NCBI RefSeq assembly: GCF_001652725.1
Contig: NZ_LWHJ01000030.1
Span: forward strand, 266,458 to 330,457
Direction of reading: 5' to 3'
From: Pedobacter psychrophilus
Lineage (GTDB): Bacteria > Bacteroidota > Bacteroidia > Sphingobacteriales > Sphingobacteriaceae
DNA length: 64,000 nucleotides
Positions 9,491 to 18,472 of this stretch are shown here, piece after piece. Numbering within the stretch: the stretch's first letter is position 1; every line of letters starts with the position of its first letter. Below the pieces are notes generated by a model. The model did no database searches. It had not been told where the DNA came from and saw nothing but the letters and a program-made list of their open reading frames with translations. The position numbers were made by a program, and so were the translations under genes.

Positions 9491-11884
9491 TTACCATCCT
9501 AAAATTCTTTTCCATAAAGGTTTAATATGATCATCAGTGTAATAACCATAACCCTTTCCGCTATTTTCAGAATAGTAATAACCGTAATAGTTATCAGAAT
9601 ATTTAGTGCTGTAATAATTAGAATGGAGCGAGACTTGTCTAAAATCATTTAATACTATAAAGACATTTTTAAGATGATATTCATTTGCTATTCTATTTGG
9701 GATACTTGCGGCCGAGTATTTAGACTTACCCGTTCTGATTACAAAAAGATTAATATCACACATTCTAATTAAAGGTAAAGCATCAGATACTAAACCAATG
9801 GGTGCAGTATCAAACAAAATAAAATCGTACCTAAGTTTTAACTCCTCTATTAATTCTTTCAATCTGTCAGAATACATTAGTTCTGCAGGGTTTGGCGGTA
9901 CTATTCCAGCAACTATTAAATCTAAATTCTTTTGATTGGTAGGGTGAATGATATCATCCACTTCATGTTGATTTGCCAAATAGGTACTTAAGCCTTTTTT
10001 ATCTTTAATATTGAAAGTACGGTGTACTTTTGAACGACGTAAATCTGCTGCTATAAAAATCACTTTTTTGTCAATTAAGGCTAATGAACTGGCCAAATTG
10101 ATGGTCACAAAAGATTTTCCTTCTCCGGCAATTTCAGAACTTACACAAATAACCTTACTTTTTTCTTCGCTTGCTATGAAACTCAAATTAGTTCGTACAG
10201 ACCGAACCGATTCTGCAAAAATAGATTTTGGTTTTGCAATAGCTAAAATTTCTTTATTGTCAGCATCCACTTTCTCAGGATAATGCCTAATCATTCCGAT
10301 AATTGGAGTGTTGGTCAAACTCTCAATAGTTTCCTTGTCGTAAATGTATGGATTAAGAAGCCTTACTAAAAATATTAAACCAATGCCACTACCTAATCCA
10401 ATAATCCATGCAAATTGCCAGATGGATTTTTCTATAGGCGCAATTGGATTTAAATTTGGCTTGGCTAAATCTACTATGCTAGCATCTGATAGAATGGACG
10501 CTTTAGAAATCTGGGCTTCTAATTTCTTTTCGGATAGATAACTAAAAATTTTCTCATTTATGCCATAATCTCGTTGTAAACCAAATAAGTCACGTTCTTG
10601 TTGTGGTAGATCTTTTAAATTAGCGTAAGATTTAGTCAGTTCTTTTTGATTGAATAGTTTTGTCTGTTCAATTCGATTAATGTTTGCTTGAATATTATCA
10701 CCAGCAGCCTCTCTTAAAATTCGTAATTTAGCGTCTAATTCTTCTATTGGCTTAGCACCCTCTTTAAATGTATTTAAAAGGCTCGCTCTTTCTTGAATTA
10801 GGCTATTCCATTGGGAAATTAAACTCCCCAATAAAGGGTCAACACTGCCATCCAAATTAAAATTTAAACTGATGGTTTCTTTATTCTTTTGAAATTGCTT
10901 TAGCAACCGTTTGAGTATAAGCAATTGTAAATCAGAAGCTTCATTAAGACTTTCTAAACGAGTTACTTCATTTAGCACTGAACCCGCAGCAGAACTTAAA
11001 TCTAAAAAATTATTAGCTTGTTTAAAGTCTTTTAATTTTTCACCAGAATTCTGTACTGCATTAGAAAGATTTCCTAATTGTAAATCTATAAATTCTATAA
11101 TCTGTTTTGCAGACTGCGTTTTTTCATCAAGGCCTTGTTGTAAATAAACCTTCATGATGGCGTTTAGTGCATCAGCAGCAAAATATGGATTACCGTCTAT
11201 TTTAGATACAGAAGCGATAGATGAAAATTTAGCCGCTTCATCAATATTAAGCCCCCCACCCATCCTGCCATAAAATTCGCTCTTATAATTAAATTTAAAT
11301 AGGTAATTGGCTCCTTCTGTTAAATTTAATACTTTTTTAATATAAAAAGTAACACCAGGTATTTTGATAATATCGCCAAATTGATAATAATGAGTAGCTT
11401 CTTTCCCCTTATTATTATAACTTATTTTTAAACCATTAGATTCTGGGATTAAAGAGATATTTTGATTGTAAAATTGTAAGGTATCTTGTTTTAAGATTTG
11501 GATGATAAAAGGTTTCTGCGGATACAATTCTACTGTTCTTACTCTTCCCTCTAAGAAATAGCTTACACGCCAATCTATGTAATCAACAGAAGCAATTATT
11601 GTTTTACTACTCCTAAATGTCCAGCTTTCAGATAAAATTTTATTAGTATAATTCCTTGTTGTTGGGCTAAGAGTAACAGAATTACTTAAATTAGTTTGCT
11701 TTTCTTCAAATTTGAGATAGGCAGATGTACTGTACACTTTTGGGGTGTACCAAATATTAATATAAGCAATTAGTAAAGAAATGATAAGAGTTGCTGCTAT
11801 CCAATACCATCTGCTTAAAACGATATTAATAAATTTACTGTAATCTATTTCCTGTTTATTTTTAGAGCTAATTTTTTCTGGCAT
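9491..11884 (-). CDS. wzc: Polysaccharide co-polymerase / BY-kinase (Wzc-like)
   Basis: The 797-residue inner-membrane protein has a Wzz domain bounded by two membrane helices (about residues 30-50 and 495-515) around a long coiled-coil periplasmic part, then a cytoplasmic tyrosine-kinase domain. The kinase shows Walker A 'GEGKS', Walker A' 'IFIAADLRR' and Walker B 'FILFDTAP'. The C-terminus is packed with tyrosines ('YYGYYY', 'YGYY'), the usual autophosphorylation cluster. Such proteins control chain length and export together with the Wza channel, whose gene ends one base upstream. All key motifs are present. Confidence 0.93.
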   Translation of the reverse strand: MPEKISSKNKQEIDYSKFINIVLSRWYWIAATLIISLLIAYINIWYTPKVYSTSAYLKFEEKQTNLSNSVTLSPTTRNYTNKILSESWTFRSSKTIIASVDYIDWRVSYFLEGRVRTVELYPQKPFIIQILKQDTLQFYNQNISLIPESNGLKISYNNKGKEATHYYQFGDIIKIPGVTFYIKKVLNLTEGANYLFKFNYKSEFYGRMGGGLNIDEAAKFSSIASVSKIDGNPYFAADALNAIMKVYLQQGLDEKTQSAKQIIEFIDLQLGNLSNAVQNSGEKLKDFKQANNFLDLSSAAGSVLNEVTRLESLNEASDLQLLILKRLLKQFQKNKETISLNFNLDGSVDPLLGSLISQWNSLIQERASLLNTFKEGAKPIEELDAKLRILREAAGDNIQANINRIEQTKLFNQKELTKSYANLKDLPQQERDLFGLQRDYGINEKIFSYLSEKKLEAQISKASILSDASIVDLAKPNLNPIAPIEKSIWQFAWIIGLGSGIGLIFLVRLLNPYIYDKETIESLTNTPIIGMIRHYPEKVDADNKEILAIAKPKSIFAESVRSVRTNLSFIASEEKSKVICVSSEIAGEGKSFVTINLASSLALIDKKVIFIAADLRRSKVHRTFNIKDKKGLSTYLANQHEVDDIIHPTNQKNLDLIVAGIVPPNPAELMYSDRLKELIEELKLRYDFILFDTAPIGLVSDALPLIRMCDINLFVIRTGKSKYSAASIPNRIANEYHLKNVFIVLNDFRQVSLHSNYYSTKYSDNYYGYYYSENSGKGYGYYTDDHIKPLWKRILGW

Positions 11885-11885
11885 A

Positions 11886-12662
11886 TTAGTTTTTTAATCT
11901 GTCGATCAATAAATACGCACTAACCGCACTAATTCCGATCCCCAATATTGTACTACCAGAACTAATCCCATCTAAAAATTTATAGCTATTTTTAGTTTCT
12001 GCATAAATAATGTCGTTGTTATGAAGATATAGTTTATCATTACCTAAAGAATTAAGATCTTGAAGATTGACTAAAATTACCTCCGGGTTTTTTAAATTAC
12101 CTCTAATAATTTTAATTTTCTTAAGATTCGCTCTCTTGCTCAAACCTCCAGCTTCAGCAATTATATCTGTTAAAAAAGTCTTATTTGGTTCTAATGGAAT
12201 GTTGCCCACTCTGCCAAATTCTCCCATTAATGTTACCTTTAAATTAGTGATTGTTATTTTAATAATAGGTTCTTTTAAAAGATTTTTAGAATAGCTTTGA
12301 TTCAAAAAATTTTCTGCTTCGGGCACTAACATTCCTCCTAATTTCATTCTATTAAGAAAAGGAAGTGTTACAGTACTATCATTTTCTACTAAATAATTAG
12401 TACTTATACTTGCCCCTGAAGAAGATGAATAGCCTAATACCTGAGTTTCATTTTGTAAGTTTCTAATACTTAATAAGTCTCCTGGTAGTATTTTTTGATC
12501 AAAAGATTGTTTGTTTTTAATATCTCCGGGCAGCAGAATACTAACAGATGAGTTTATTTTACCTTTTGACTTAACATAAAATAAAGTATTTGTTTTATTG
12601 TTGCAAGAGGTAAATAATATTATAGTTACTATGATTAAAAAAAAAATATTCGTTTTGTCCAT
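11886..12662 (-). CDS. wza: Polysaccharide export outer-membrane lipoprotein (Wza-like)
   Basis: A 258-residue protein with a lipoprotein signal ending in the lipobox 'LFTSC', a polysaccharide-export domain ('ILPGDLLSIR', about residues 58-130) and a following SLBB-like domain ('VTLMGEFGRVGNIPL'). A C-terminal hydrophobic helix ('GSTILGIGISAVSAYLLI') replaces the amphipathic helix of E. coli Wza. It should form the outer-membrane exit for the polymer and interact with the Wzc-like protein encoded next (TAATATG junction). It is the first gene of the minus-strand operon, and a TAnnTTTG element lies upstream. Confidence 0.9.
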   Translation of the reverse strand: MDKTNIFFLIIVTIILFTSCNNKTNTLFYVKSKGKINSSVSILLPGDIKNKQSFDQKILPGDLLSIRNLQNETQVLGYSSSSGASISTNYLVENDSTVTLPFLNRMKLGGMLVPEAENFLNQSYSKNLLKEPIIKITITNLKVTLMGEFGRVGNIPLEPNKTFLTDIIAEAGGLSKRANLKKIKIIRGNLKNPEVILVNLQDLNSLGNDKLYLHNNDIIYAETKNSYKFLDGISSGSTILGIGISAVSAYLLIDRLKN

Positions 12663-12696
12663 TAATTTATTTTAGAAAAATCAATCATCCGTGAAA

Positions 12697-12704
12697 CAAA
12701 TATA
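12697..12704 (-). promoter_or_regulatory. Probable -7 element of the wza operon promoter
   Basis: The minus strand reads TATATTTG, matching the Bacteroidota -7 consensus TAnnTTTG, 35 bp upstream of the wza ATG. No clean TTG is found at the -33 position, so the assignment is tentative. Confidence 0.45.
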
Positions 12705-12789
12705 CAATCAATAATTACTAGATTATAAATAATGAAATTTTATTTAAAAATACCAGAAAACCAGTATCTATATAATAACGTTTTTTTTG

Positions 12790-12797
12790 TAAGTTTG
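12790..12797 (+). promoter_or_regulatory. Probable -7 element upstream of the T9SS cargo gene
   Basis: TAAGTTTG matches TAnnTTTG and ends 24 bp before the ATG at 12822. The -33 position carries no TTG, so this rests on one element only. Confidence 0.4.
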
Positions 12798-12821
12798 TAA
12801 ATATTTGATTATTATAATGAT

Positions 12822-15800
12822 ATGAAGTTAACAACTACCATTAAAATATCTTTTTTTATATTATTTAGCTTACTTTTAAATATCTGTTTAGCCTCTTCTC
12901 CATCAGATTATTTTAGAAGTAAACAAAATGGCAATTGGAGCGATATTTCCACTTGGGAAAGTTCTGTTAATAAAATAACATGGGTTAACGCTAATTTAAC
13001 GCCAACATCATCTTCTATAGAAATTGAAATTCAATCTACACACACTATAAATGTATTAAGTAGTATCGCCGTTAATAAATTAATTATAAGTGCTAATGCT
13101 GAGTTAATATTAAATTCAGGTGTTAGTTTAAGCGTTAATAATGGTGTTGCTTTAAAAGATGTTCAAGTATTTGGAATATTAAATAATGCGGGTTCATTAA
13201 ACTTAACTGGGCTTTTATATTTTGAAAATGGGGGTAGCTATGTTCACAACTATAAAACTACAATAGGCACAATTCCGACCGCTGTTTGGTTAGATGGCTC
13301 TAATTGTTTAATAAGTGGATACACTACAGCAACTTCAGGCACTTTATTAGGAGCAACCCAGAGTTTTTATAATTTTACATACAATTGCATAAATCAGTTA
13401 AATACTTTTTTATATCTTGGTTTTACTTCATCAACAATAGTAAGGAATAATTTTAATGTACTTTCAACTGGTAGTGGCAATTTTGTTCTTTTCCCTCCTA
13501 TAAACGCTTCTGCTACAATTAAAAATTATACACAAACTGGTGGTGTTGTTAATTTAACTTCATCTAATAATGCTAGTTTTACAGCAAATTTACAAATAAG
13601 TGGTGATTTTAATATTTCCGGTGGTTTAGTTCGAAATATAGATCAAAGTAGAGGAAACATTATTTTTAACGGAACAAACAGTCAAATATTTAATAAAACC
13701 GGTGGATCAATTGGGGGTAGTTTGAATTTCGCAATTAATAGTTCTGCTATTGTCAACTTTGGGAATTCTATTTTATCAGGTAACATAGGTACGTTTGTTT
13801 TAAATAGCAATGCTACATTACTAACCGCAAATACTGCTGGTATTACTTCTTCAGGTGCAACCGGGTCAATTCAAAGTACAGGCATAAGATCATTTAGTTC
13901 AGCCGCTTCCTACGTTTATAATGGATCATCAACGCAAAACACAGGAACAGGCTTGCCTTCTACGGTAAAAAAATTAATCATTAATAATCTTTCAGGAGTT
14001 AATTTAAGAACAGGTTCAATAAATGTAACCGATTCGCTTAGAATTACAGGATCATTAAATTTAGGAACTAATGCGCTAACTTCAACTAATGGGGGTTTTG
14101 GATCAGGAACTTTATCTACCCAAAATACAGGGGCATCACCAATAGGAAACGGTAAAAATTGGTTATGTTCTGTAAATTATAATGCTGCTGGTGGTCAAAT
14201 TATTTCTGATGGGAACTATTCAAATTTATTAGCATCCATTTCAGGGTCTAAAATAATGTCTAATCCAGTTACTGTTTCAGACAATTTGATCGTTACGGGC
14301 ACTGCGGATATTACTTCAAATGGGAATTTAACCCTTTTAGCTACAGCCAGTAAAAATGCTAACGTTGCGGAATTAGTCGGTTCTGCAAATGTAATTGGTA
14401 ATGTTAATGTTCAATCTTATTTATACGGAGAACCTAGCGGAGCTTTACGGGGTACAAAATCAATGTCCTCTCCAATAAATGATGCGGCGGTTGGTGGTGC
14501 AAAAACTTTTCAGCAATTAAAAAATTATGTCATTATCTCTGGGCCAGGTGGTACTGCAAATGGTTTTGATGCGGGTCCAGGTCCTGTGCCTACTTTCAAT
14601 CCAGTAACGCTAAACTTTTATAACGAACCAGCTTCACCAACTGTAAGCGCTTTTACAGCGGTACCAACGCTTGCTACCAGCACTTCTCCAGGAACTGGTT
14701 TTCTTTTATTTTTTAGAGGAAATAGGTCTGGAATTTATGCCAATCCTGGCAAAATGTTAGCTCCATTTTCGCCTGCCGAAGATATGTTAGTTACCTACGC
14801 CGGACCAATTAATAAGGGAGATATAAATGTAAACATTGGATTTACCAATTATGGGGACGCTTATGATGGATTTTATTTAGCCGGAAATCCATATCCAGCT
14901 ACCATAGATTGGGATGCAGTGAGAAGTGCCTCTAATAATTTAAATAGTTCTATTACTATAGTTACAGGCGGAAAGGCAAATGCTACTTATAATTCAATTG
15001 GTGGTATTTCTGCAAATGGGGGATCAAGATATATACAGCCTGGTCAAGGATTTTACATCCAGTCAAATAGCGGTGGAGGTACTTTAAGATTTAGGGAAAA
15101 CCAAAAAAATATTGTGAATACTCCAGCTAGATTATTAAGTATACCTTCAGAACCTAACTTACAATTAACTACATTAAATAGCACAACATCTTTATCTAAC
15201 AAATACAGTGCGCCTGCATCATCAGTTTTATCAACTGGAAAAAAGATCTTGCGTATGAAGCTTAAGCAGGATGATTTTGAGGAAGAAACAGTCGTATTAT
15301 TTGATACTAGATTTATTTCATTGTCAGATGAAAACGATTCTAAGTATTTTCCAGGATTTGATGTAAGTTTAGCTACAATGTCTTCAGACAATAAGCCAAT
15401 GGCTATTAATTTAATGCCTGATATTGATCAAGTTGAGGATTTAAGAGTCAGCGTCTCTGGTAAACAGTTTGGTAATATGTCATTATCGTTTTCTGAAGTT
15501 GGTTTTGGTGATTCAAAAGAATTATGGTTGCAAGACAATTATTTGAATACTTTAACGCCTATCATTCAAGGGTCTGTATATAACTTTAATACAATTAAGA
15601 CCATTGCAACTAGCTTTGGTGATAAGAGGTTTAAACTTTTATTTCAACCACCCACCACTTTACCTATAAAGTTAGTTTCTTTTGATGCCAAAAAGAATAA
15701 TAATGGGGTTGATTTACAATGGACAACCTCCGAAGAAAAAAATAATAAAGGTTTTGAAATAGAAAGAGCTGGAGATCAGAATCAGGATTTTATTAAAATC

Positions 15801-16214
15801 GGTTTTGTAAATGCTACAGTTGTTGCGCAAACGCTAAATAGTTATACCTTTAAAGATGCTTACCCATTGCAGGGAAATAATTATTACAGATTAAAACAAT
15901 TGGATAACGACGGGAAGTTTGAATATTCTTTGATAAAGAATATTAAGTTTGATTTTAACAATCAACAAGATTTAATATCTGTTTATCCAAATCCTGCTAC
16001 TAACTTTATAAAAGTTAATTATGGTACTAATCAAACAAAAGAACTAAAAATCAATATTGTTAATGTAAACGGGGCTATCATCACTAGTGAAAAATATAAT
16101 GCAGGACAAGAATTAAAATTAAATGTTTCTAATTTACCTTACGGGATGTATTTGTTAGAAATAAGAGATGAAAAGAATATCTTGTTAGGCATGAATAAAT
16201 TTATTAAAAAATAA
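12822..16214 (+). CDS. Large secreted protein with type IX secretion sorting domain
   Basis: A 1130-residue exported protein. A signal peptide (residues 1-24, 'FFILFSLLLNICLA') leads to a long Asn/Ser/Thr-rich region of repeated beta-strands such as 'NWSDISTWES' and 'NLTGLLYF', suggesting a beta-helix or adhesin-like fold. Near residue 945 comes 'LPIKLVSFDAKKNNNGVDLQW', a fibronectin-like module common in T9SS cargo. The C-terminus has 'YPNPATNFIKV' and ends 'GMYLLEIRD...FIKK', the type A sorting signal. It is probably displayed or released at the cell surface. Its stop overlaps the next start (TAATG), so the two genes are coupled. Confidence 0.88.
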   Translation: MKLTTTIKISFFILFSLLLNICLASSPSDYFRSKQNGNWSDISTWESSVNKITWVNANLTPTSSSIEIEIQSTHTINVLSSIAVNKLIISANAELILNSGVSLSVNNGVALKDVQVFGILNNAGSLNLTGLLYFENGGSYVHNYKTTIGTIPTAVWLDGSNCLISGYTTATSGTLLGATQSFYNFTYNCINQLNTFLYLGFTSSTIVRNNFNVLSTGSGNFVLFPPINASATIKNYTQTGGVVNLTSSNNASFTANLQISGDFNISGGLVRNIDQSRGNIIFNGTNSQIFNKTGGSIGGSLNFAINSSAIVNFGNSILSGNIGTFVLNSNATLLTANTAGITSSGATGSIQSTGIRSFSSAASYVYNGSSTQNTGTGLPSTVKKLIINNLSGVNLRTGSINVTDSLRITGSLNLGTNALTSTNGGFGSGTLSTQNTGASPIGNGKNWLCSVNYNAAGGQIISDGNYSNLLASISGSKIMSNPVTVSDNLIVTGTADITSNGNLTLLATASKNANVAELVGSANVIGNVNVQSYLYGEPSGALRGTKSMSSPINDAAVGGAKTFQQLKNYVIISGPGGTANGFDAGPGPVPTFNPVTLNFYNEPASPTVSAFTAVPTLATSTSPGTGFLLFFRGNRSGIYANPGKMLAPFSPAEDMLVTYAGPINKGDINVNIGFTNYGDAYDGFYLAGNPYPATIDWDAVRSASNNLNSSITIVTGGKANATYNSIGGISANGGSRYIQPGQGFYIQSNSGGGTLRFRENQKNIVNTPARLLSIPSEPNLQLTTLNSTTSLSNKYSAPASSVLSTGKKILRMKLKQDDFEEETVVLFDTRFISLSDENDSKYFPGFDVSLATMSSDNKPMAINLMPDIDQVEDLRVSVSGKQFGNMSLSFSEVGFGDSKELWLQDNYLNTLTPIIQGSVYNFNTIKTIATSFGDKRFKLLFQPPTTLPIKLVSFDAKKNNNGVDLQWTTSEEKNNKGFEIERAGDQNQDFIKIGFVNATVVAQTLNSYTFKDAYPLQGNNYYRLKQLDNDGKFEYSLIKNIKFDFNNQQDLISVYPNPATNFIKVNYGTNQTKELKINIVNVNGAIITSEKYNAGQELKLNVSNLPYGMYLLEIRDEKNILLGMNKFIKK

Positions 16215-16465
16215 TGAAGGATTTTTTGAAGAACAGTAAAGGATTTATCAGAGTCTTTATGATAATGTCTTTTGTTTTTATATCGTCATCAAGTTTTGCA
16301 TTTGATGATTGTAGCGATCCGCTAAATCCAAATCCGGATTTACCCGATTGTGATCCTGATATATACGTTCCTATCGACGATGGAGTTTACTTTATTTTGA
16401 TTGCAGGAATTTTAATTGGATATCAAGTTCTTAAAAATAAAAAGCAACAAAATTTAAACTATTAG
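16214..16465 (+). CDS. Small PID-CTERM-like sorted membrane peptide
   Basis: An 83-residue protein: an N-terminal hydrophobic signal ('FMIMSFVFISSSSFAF'), a short Asp/Pro/Cys-rich middle ('DDCSDPLNPNPDLPDCDPD') and a C-terminal tripartite tail. The tail is 'PIDDG', a hydrophobic helix ('VYFILIAGILIGYQVL') and basic residues ('KNKKQQ'). This matches the pattern of the PID-CTERM sorting signal of Bacteroidota, which resembles exosortase/rhombosortase substrates. Its ATG shares a base with the upstream cargo gene's stop, so co-expression is very likely. Function is unknown; no sortase gene is visible in the window. Confidence 0.7.
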   Translation: MKDFLKNSKGFIRVFMIMSFVFISSSSFAFDDCSDPLNPNPDLPDCDPDIYVPIDDGVYFILIAGILIGYQVLKNKKQQNLNY

Positions 16466-16468
16466 TCA

Positions 16469-16514
16469 ACTATAGGATAATCATACTAAAACTATAGGAT
16501 AACTATAAGATAGA
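16469..16514 (+). repeat. Short direct repeat, three copies of ACTATAGGATAA-like
   Basis: The dodecamer ACTATAGGATAA occurs at 16469 and 16491 and is followed by a degenerate third copy (ACTATAAGATAG). It lies directly after the PID-CTERM stop and before a GT2 gene. It may be a binding site or slippage product; no function is shown. Confidence 0.5.
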
Positions 16515-16587
16515 TTTGAAAAATCTTCCTTCTAATTTACTTTGGAATAAATATATTTAATTGTAAATTATATTCTCTTGTCTCCAG

Positions 16588-17346
16588 ATGTTAATTTCTA
16601 TCATAACAGCAACTTATAATTCAGAGAAATTCTTACAATCAGCAATTGATTCTTATAACAAACAAGATTATATCAATAAAGAATTAATAGTTGTTGATGG
16701 GAAAAGTAATGATGGGACACTAAAAATTATTCTCGATAACAAGTCTATAATTAATCAGCAGATATCAGAAAAAGATAAGGGCATTTACGATGCGCTAAAT
16801 AAAGGAATCAACTTAGCCAAAGGTGGGGTTATTGGGATCCTTCATTCTGATGACTTCTTTGCAGATGAGTTTACTTTGTCTCAGGTTAACAATTTATTTG
16901 AAAATGACTCATCTATACAGGCTGTTTATGGCGATTTACAGTACGTGGATAGAGATTATCCAACTCAAATTATCAGAAATTGGATCTCAGGTTATTATAA
17001 TAGGGATAATTTTAAATACGGATGGATGCCCCCACACCCCACATTATTTATCAAAAAATCCTGTTTTGTGAAGTATGGATCTTATGATTTAAATTATCAC
17101 TCAGCCGCAGATTACGATTTAATCTTGAGGTTTTTATTTAAGCATCAGATTAAAACTGCTTATTTGCCAAAAGTATTTACCATAATGAGAGTAGGTGGTT
17201 TAAGTAACCACTCCTTTCAACATCGGCTTAAAGCCAATAAAGAAGACCGGATAGCTATGTATAAAAACGGGATAAAGTTCCCCTTGTTAATCTCAATCTT
17301 AAAGCCTTTAAGGAAATTAAGGCAGTATTGGAATAAAAATTCTTAA
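16588..17346 (+). CDS. Family 2 glycosyltransferase (WcaA-like)
   Basis: A 252-residue GT-A enzyme with the start 'MLISIITATYNSEKFLQSAI', 'VVDGKSNDGT' (donor binding), 'GILHSDDFF' (metal-binding DxD equivalent) and 'GWMPPHPTLF', a block seen in colanic-acid WcaA-type transferases. No membrane segments are seen. It should add a sugar to the lipid-linked precursor, and it sits 9 bp before the WecA/MraY-type gene that would begin that precursor. Donor and acceptor are unknown. Confidence 0.88.
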   Translation: MLISIITATYNSEKFLQSAIDSYNKQDYINKELIVVDGKSNDGTLKIILDNKSIINQQISEKDKGIYDALNKGINLAKGGVIGILHSDDFFADEFTLSQVNNLFENDSSIQAVYGDLQYVDRDYPTQIIRNWISGYYNRDNFKYGWMPPHPTLFIKKSCFVKYGSYDLNYHSAADYDLILRFLFKHQIKTAYLPKVFTIMRVGGLSNHSFQHRLKANKEDRIAMYKNGIKFPLLISILKPLRKLRQYWNKNS

Positions 17347-17355
17347 TTTTAAACC

Positions 17356-18467
17356 GTGAATTTCGATCTGTCTTTCTTAAATATTGAGTGGTTATATTAT
17401 TTGATAGTAATTGCCGTATCTGCCTTTGTATCCTTTATCGCAATTCCATCTATATTATTTGTAGCAAGAGAAAGGCATCTGTATGACGATTTGCAAAGTC
17501 ATAGAAAAGAACATGACCATGGTATTCCTCGTTTAGGTGGAGTAGCTATATTTTGCAGTTTTACGATCGTTTCACTCTTATTTGCAAAATACGATTCAGT
17601 ATTACCAACCAATATCTTACTAACCTCTTGTATTATTTTATTTGCCGTGGGTTTAAAGGATGATTTAGCTGGAGCAGGTCCAGGCACCAAATTTATGATG
17701 CAGTTTTTAGTAGGTATCATTTTGGTTGTACTTGGTGATGTACGCCTAACCGGATTATATGGTGTATTTAATGTACAAAGCATCCCTGACTATGTAAGTT
17801 TGCCTGTTTCTGTGATAATTATTATGTTTATTGTAAACGCATTTAATTTAATTGATGGGATAGATGGTTTGGCTGGTACAATTGGTTTAATTGTAAATTT
17901 AACTTTTGCATTGCTATTCATCCATATGAGGCAATGGAATTGGCGGCTTTGGCCTTCAGTATGGTAGGTGCTATTGTTGGTTTTCTATATTACAATTACT
18001 CCCCGGCAAAGATTTTTATGGGAGATACCGGAAGCTTATTAATAGGTTTGGTTTCGGTGGTTTTAGCCATAAAATTTATAGAATTAAACAAGTTTACAGA
18101 AGCTAATTATCTCCCTGCTTTCATTTCGGCTCCTGCGACAGCAGTCGCAATTATTATTATTCCTTTGTTTGATACTTTTAGGGTGTTTTTTTTAAGAGTA
18201 ATAAAAAGACAATCACCCTTTACAGCAGATAGAAATCATATCCATCACCGCATTTTAAAGTTGGGTTTTACACATTTGCAGGCTACTTTTGCATTAGCAT
18301 TAACTAATCTATTATTCATTTATATGGCACTCACCCTACGTTCTTGGGGTAATTTTGGATTGATATTTATATTCTTAGGGGTATGCATCCTTATCAATTG
18401 GGGCACTACTATTTTAATCCGTATCAAAGAAAGAAATGGATTTAAAATCAGTTATTTTGTGCGATAA
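17356..18467 (+). pseudogene. WecA/MraY-family polyprenyl-phosphate sugar-phosphotransferase, frameshifted
   Basis: Two overlapping frames together encode one multi-pass protein of about 370 residues. The first (GTG at 17356, to 17967) carries the N-terminal helices, 'HGIPRLGGVAIF', 'GLKDDLAGAGP' and '[14 protein letters not shown]'. The second continues from about 17944 with '[14 protein letters not shown]' and the C-terminal '[10 protein letters not shown]'. All are signatures of the GlcNAc-1-phosphate transferase family that starts glycan synthesis on undecaprenyl phosphate. The frame changes inside 'CATATGAGGCAATGGAATTG' (17933-17950), where one base seems lost. If real, the enzyme is inactive; a sequencing error would restore it. 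Confidence 0.85.
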
Positions 18468-18472
18468 AAAGA

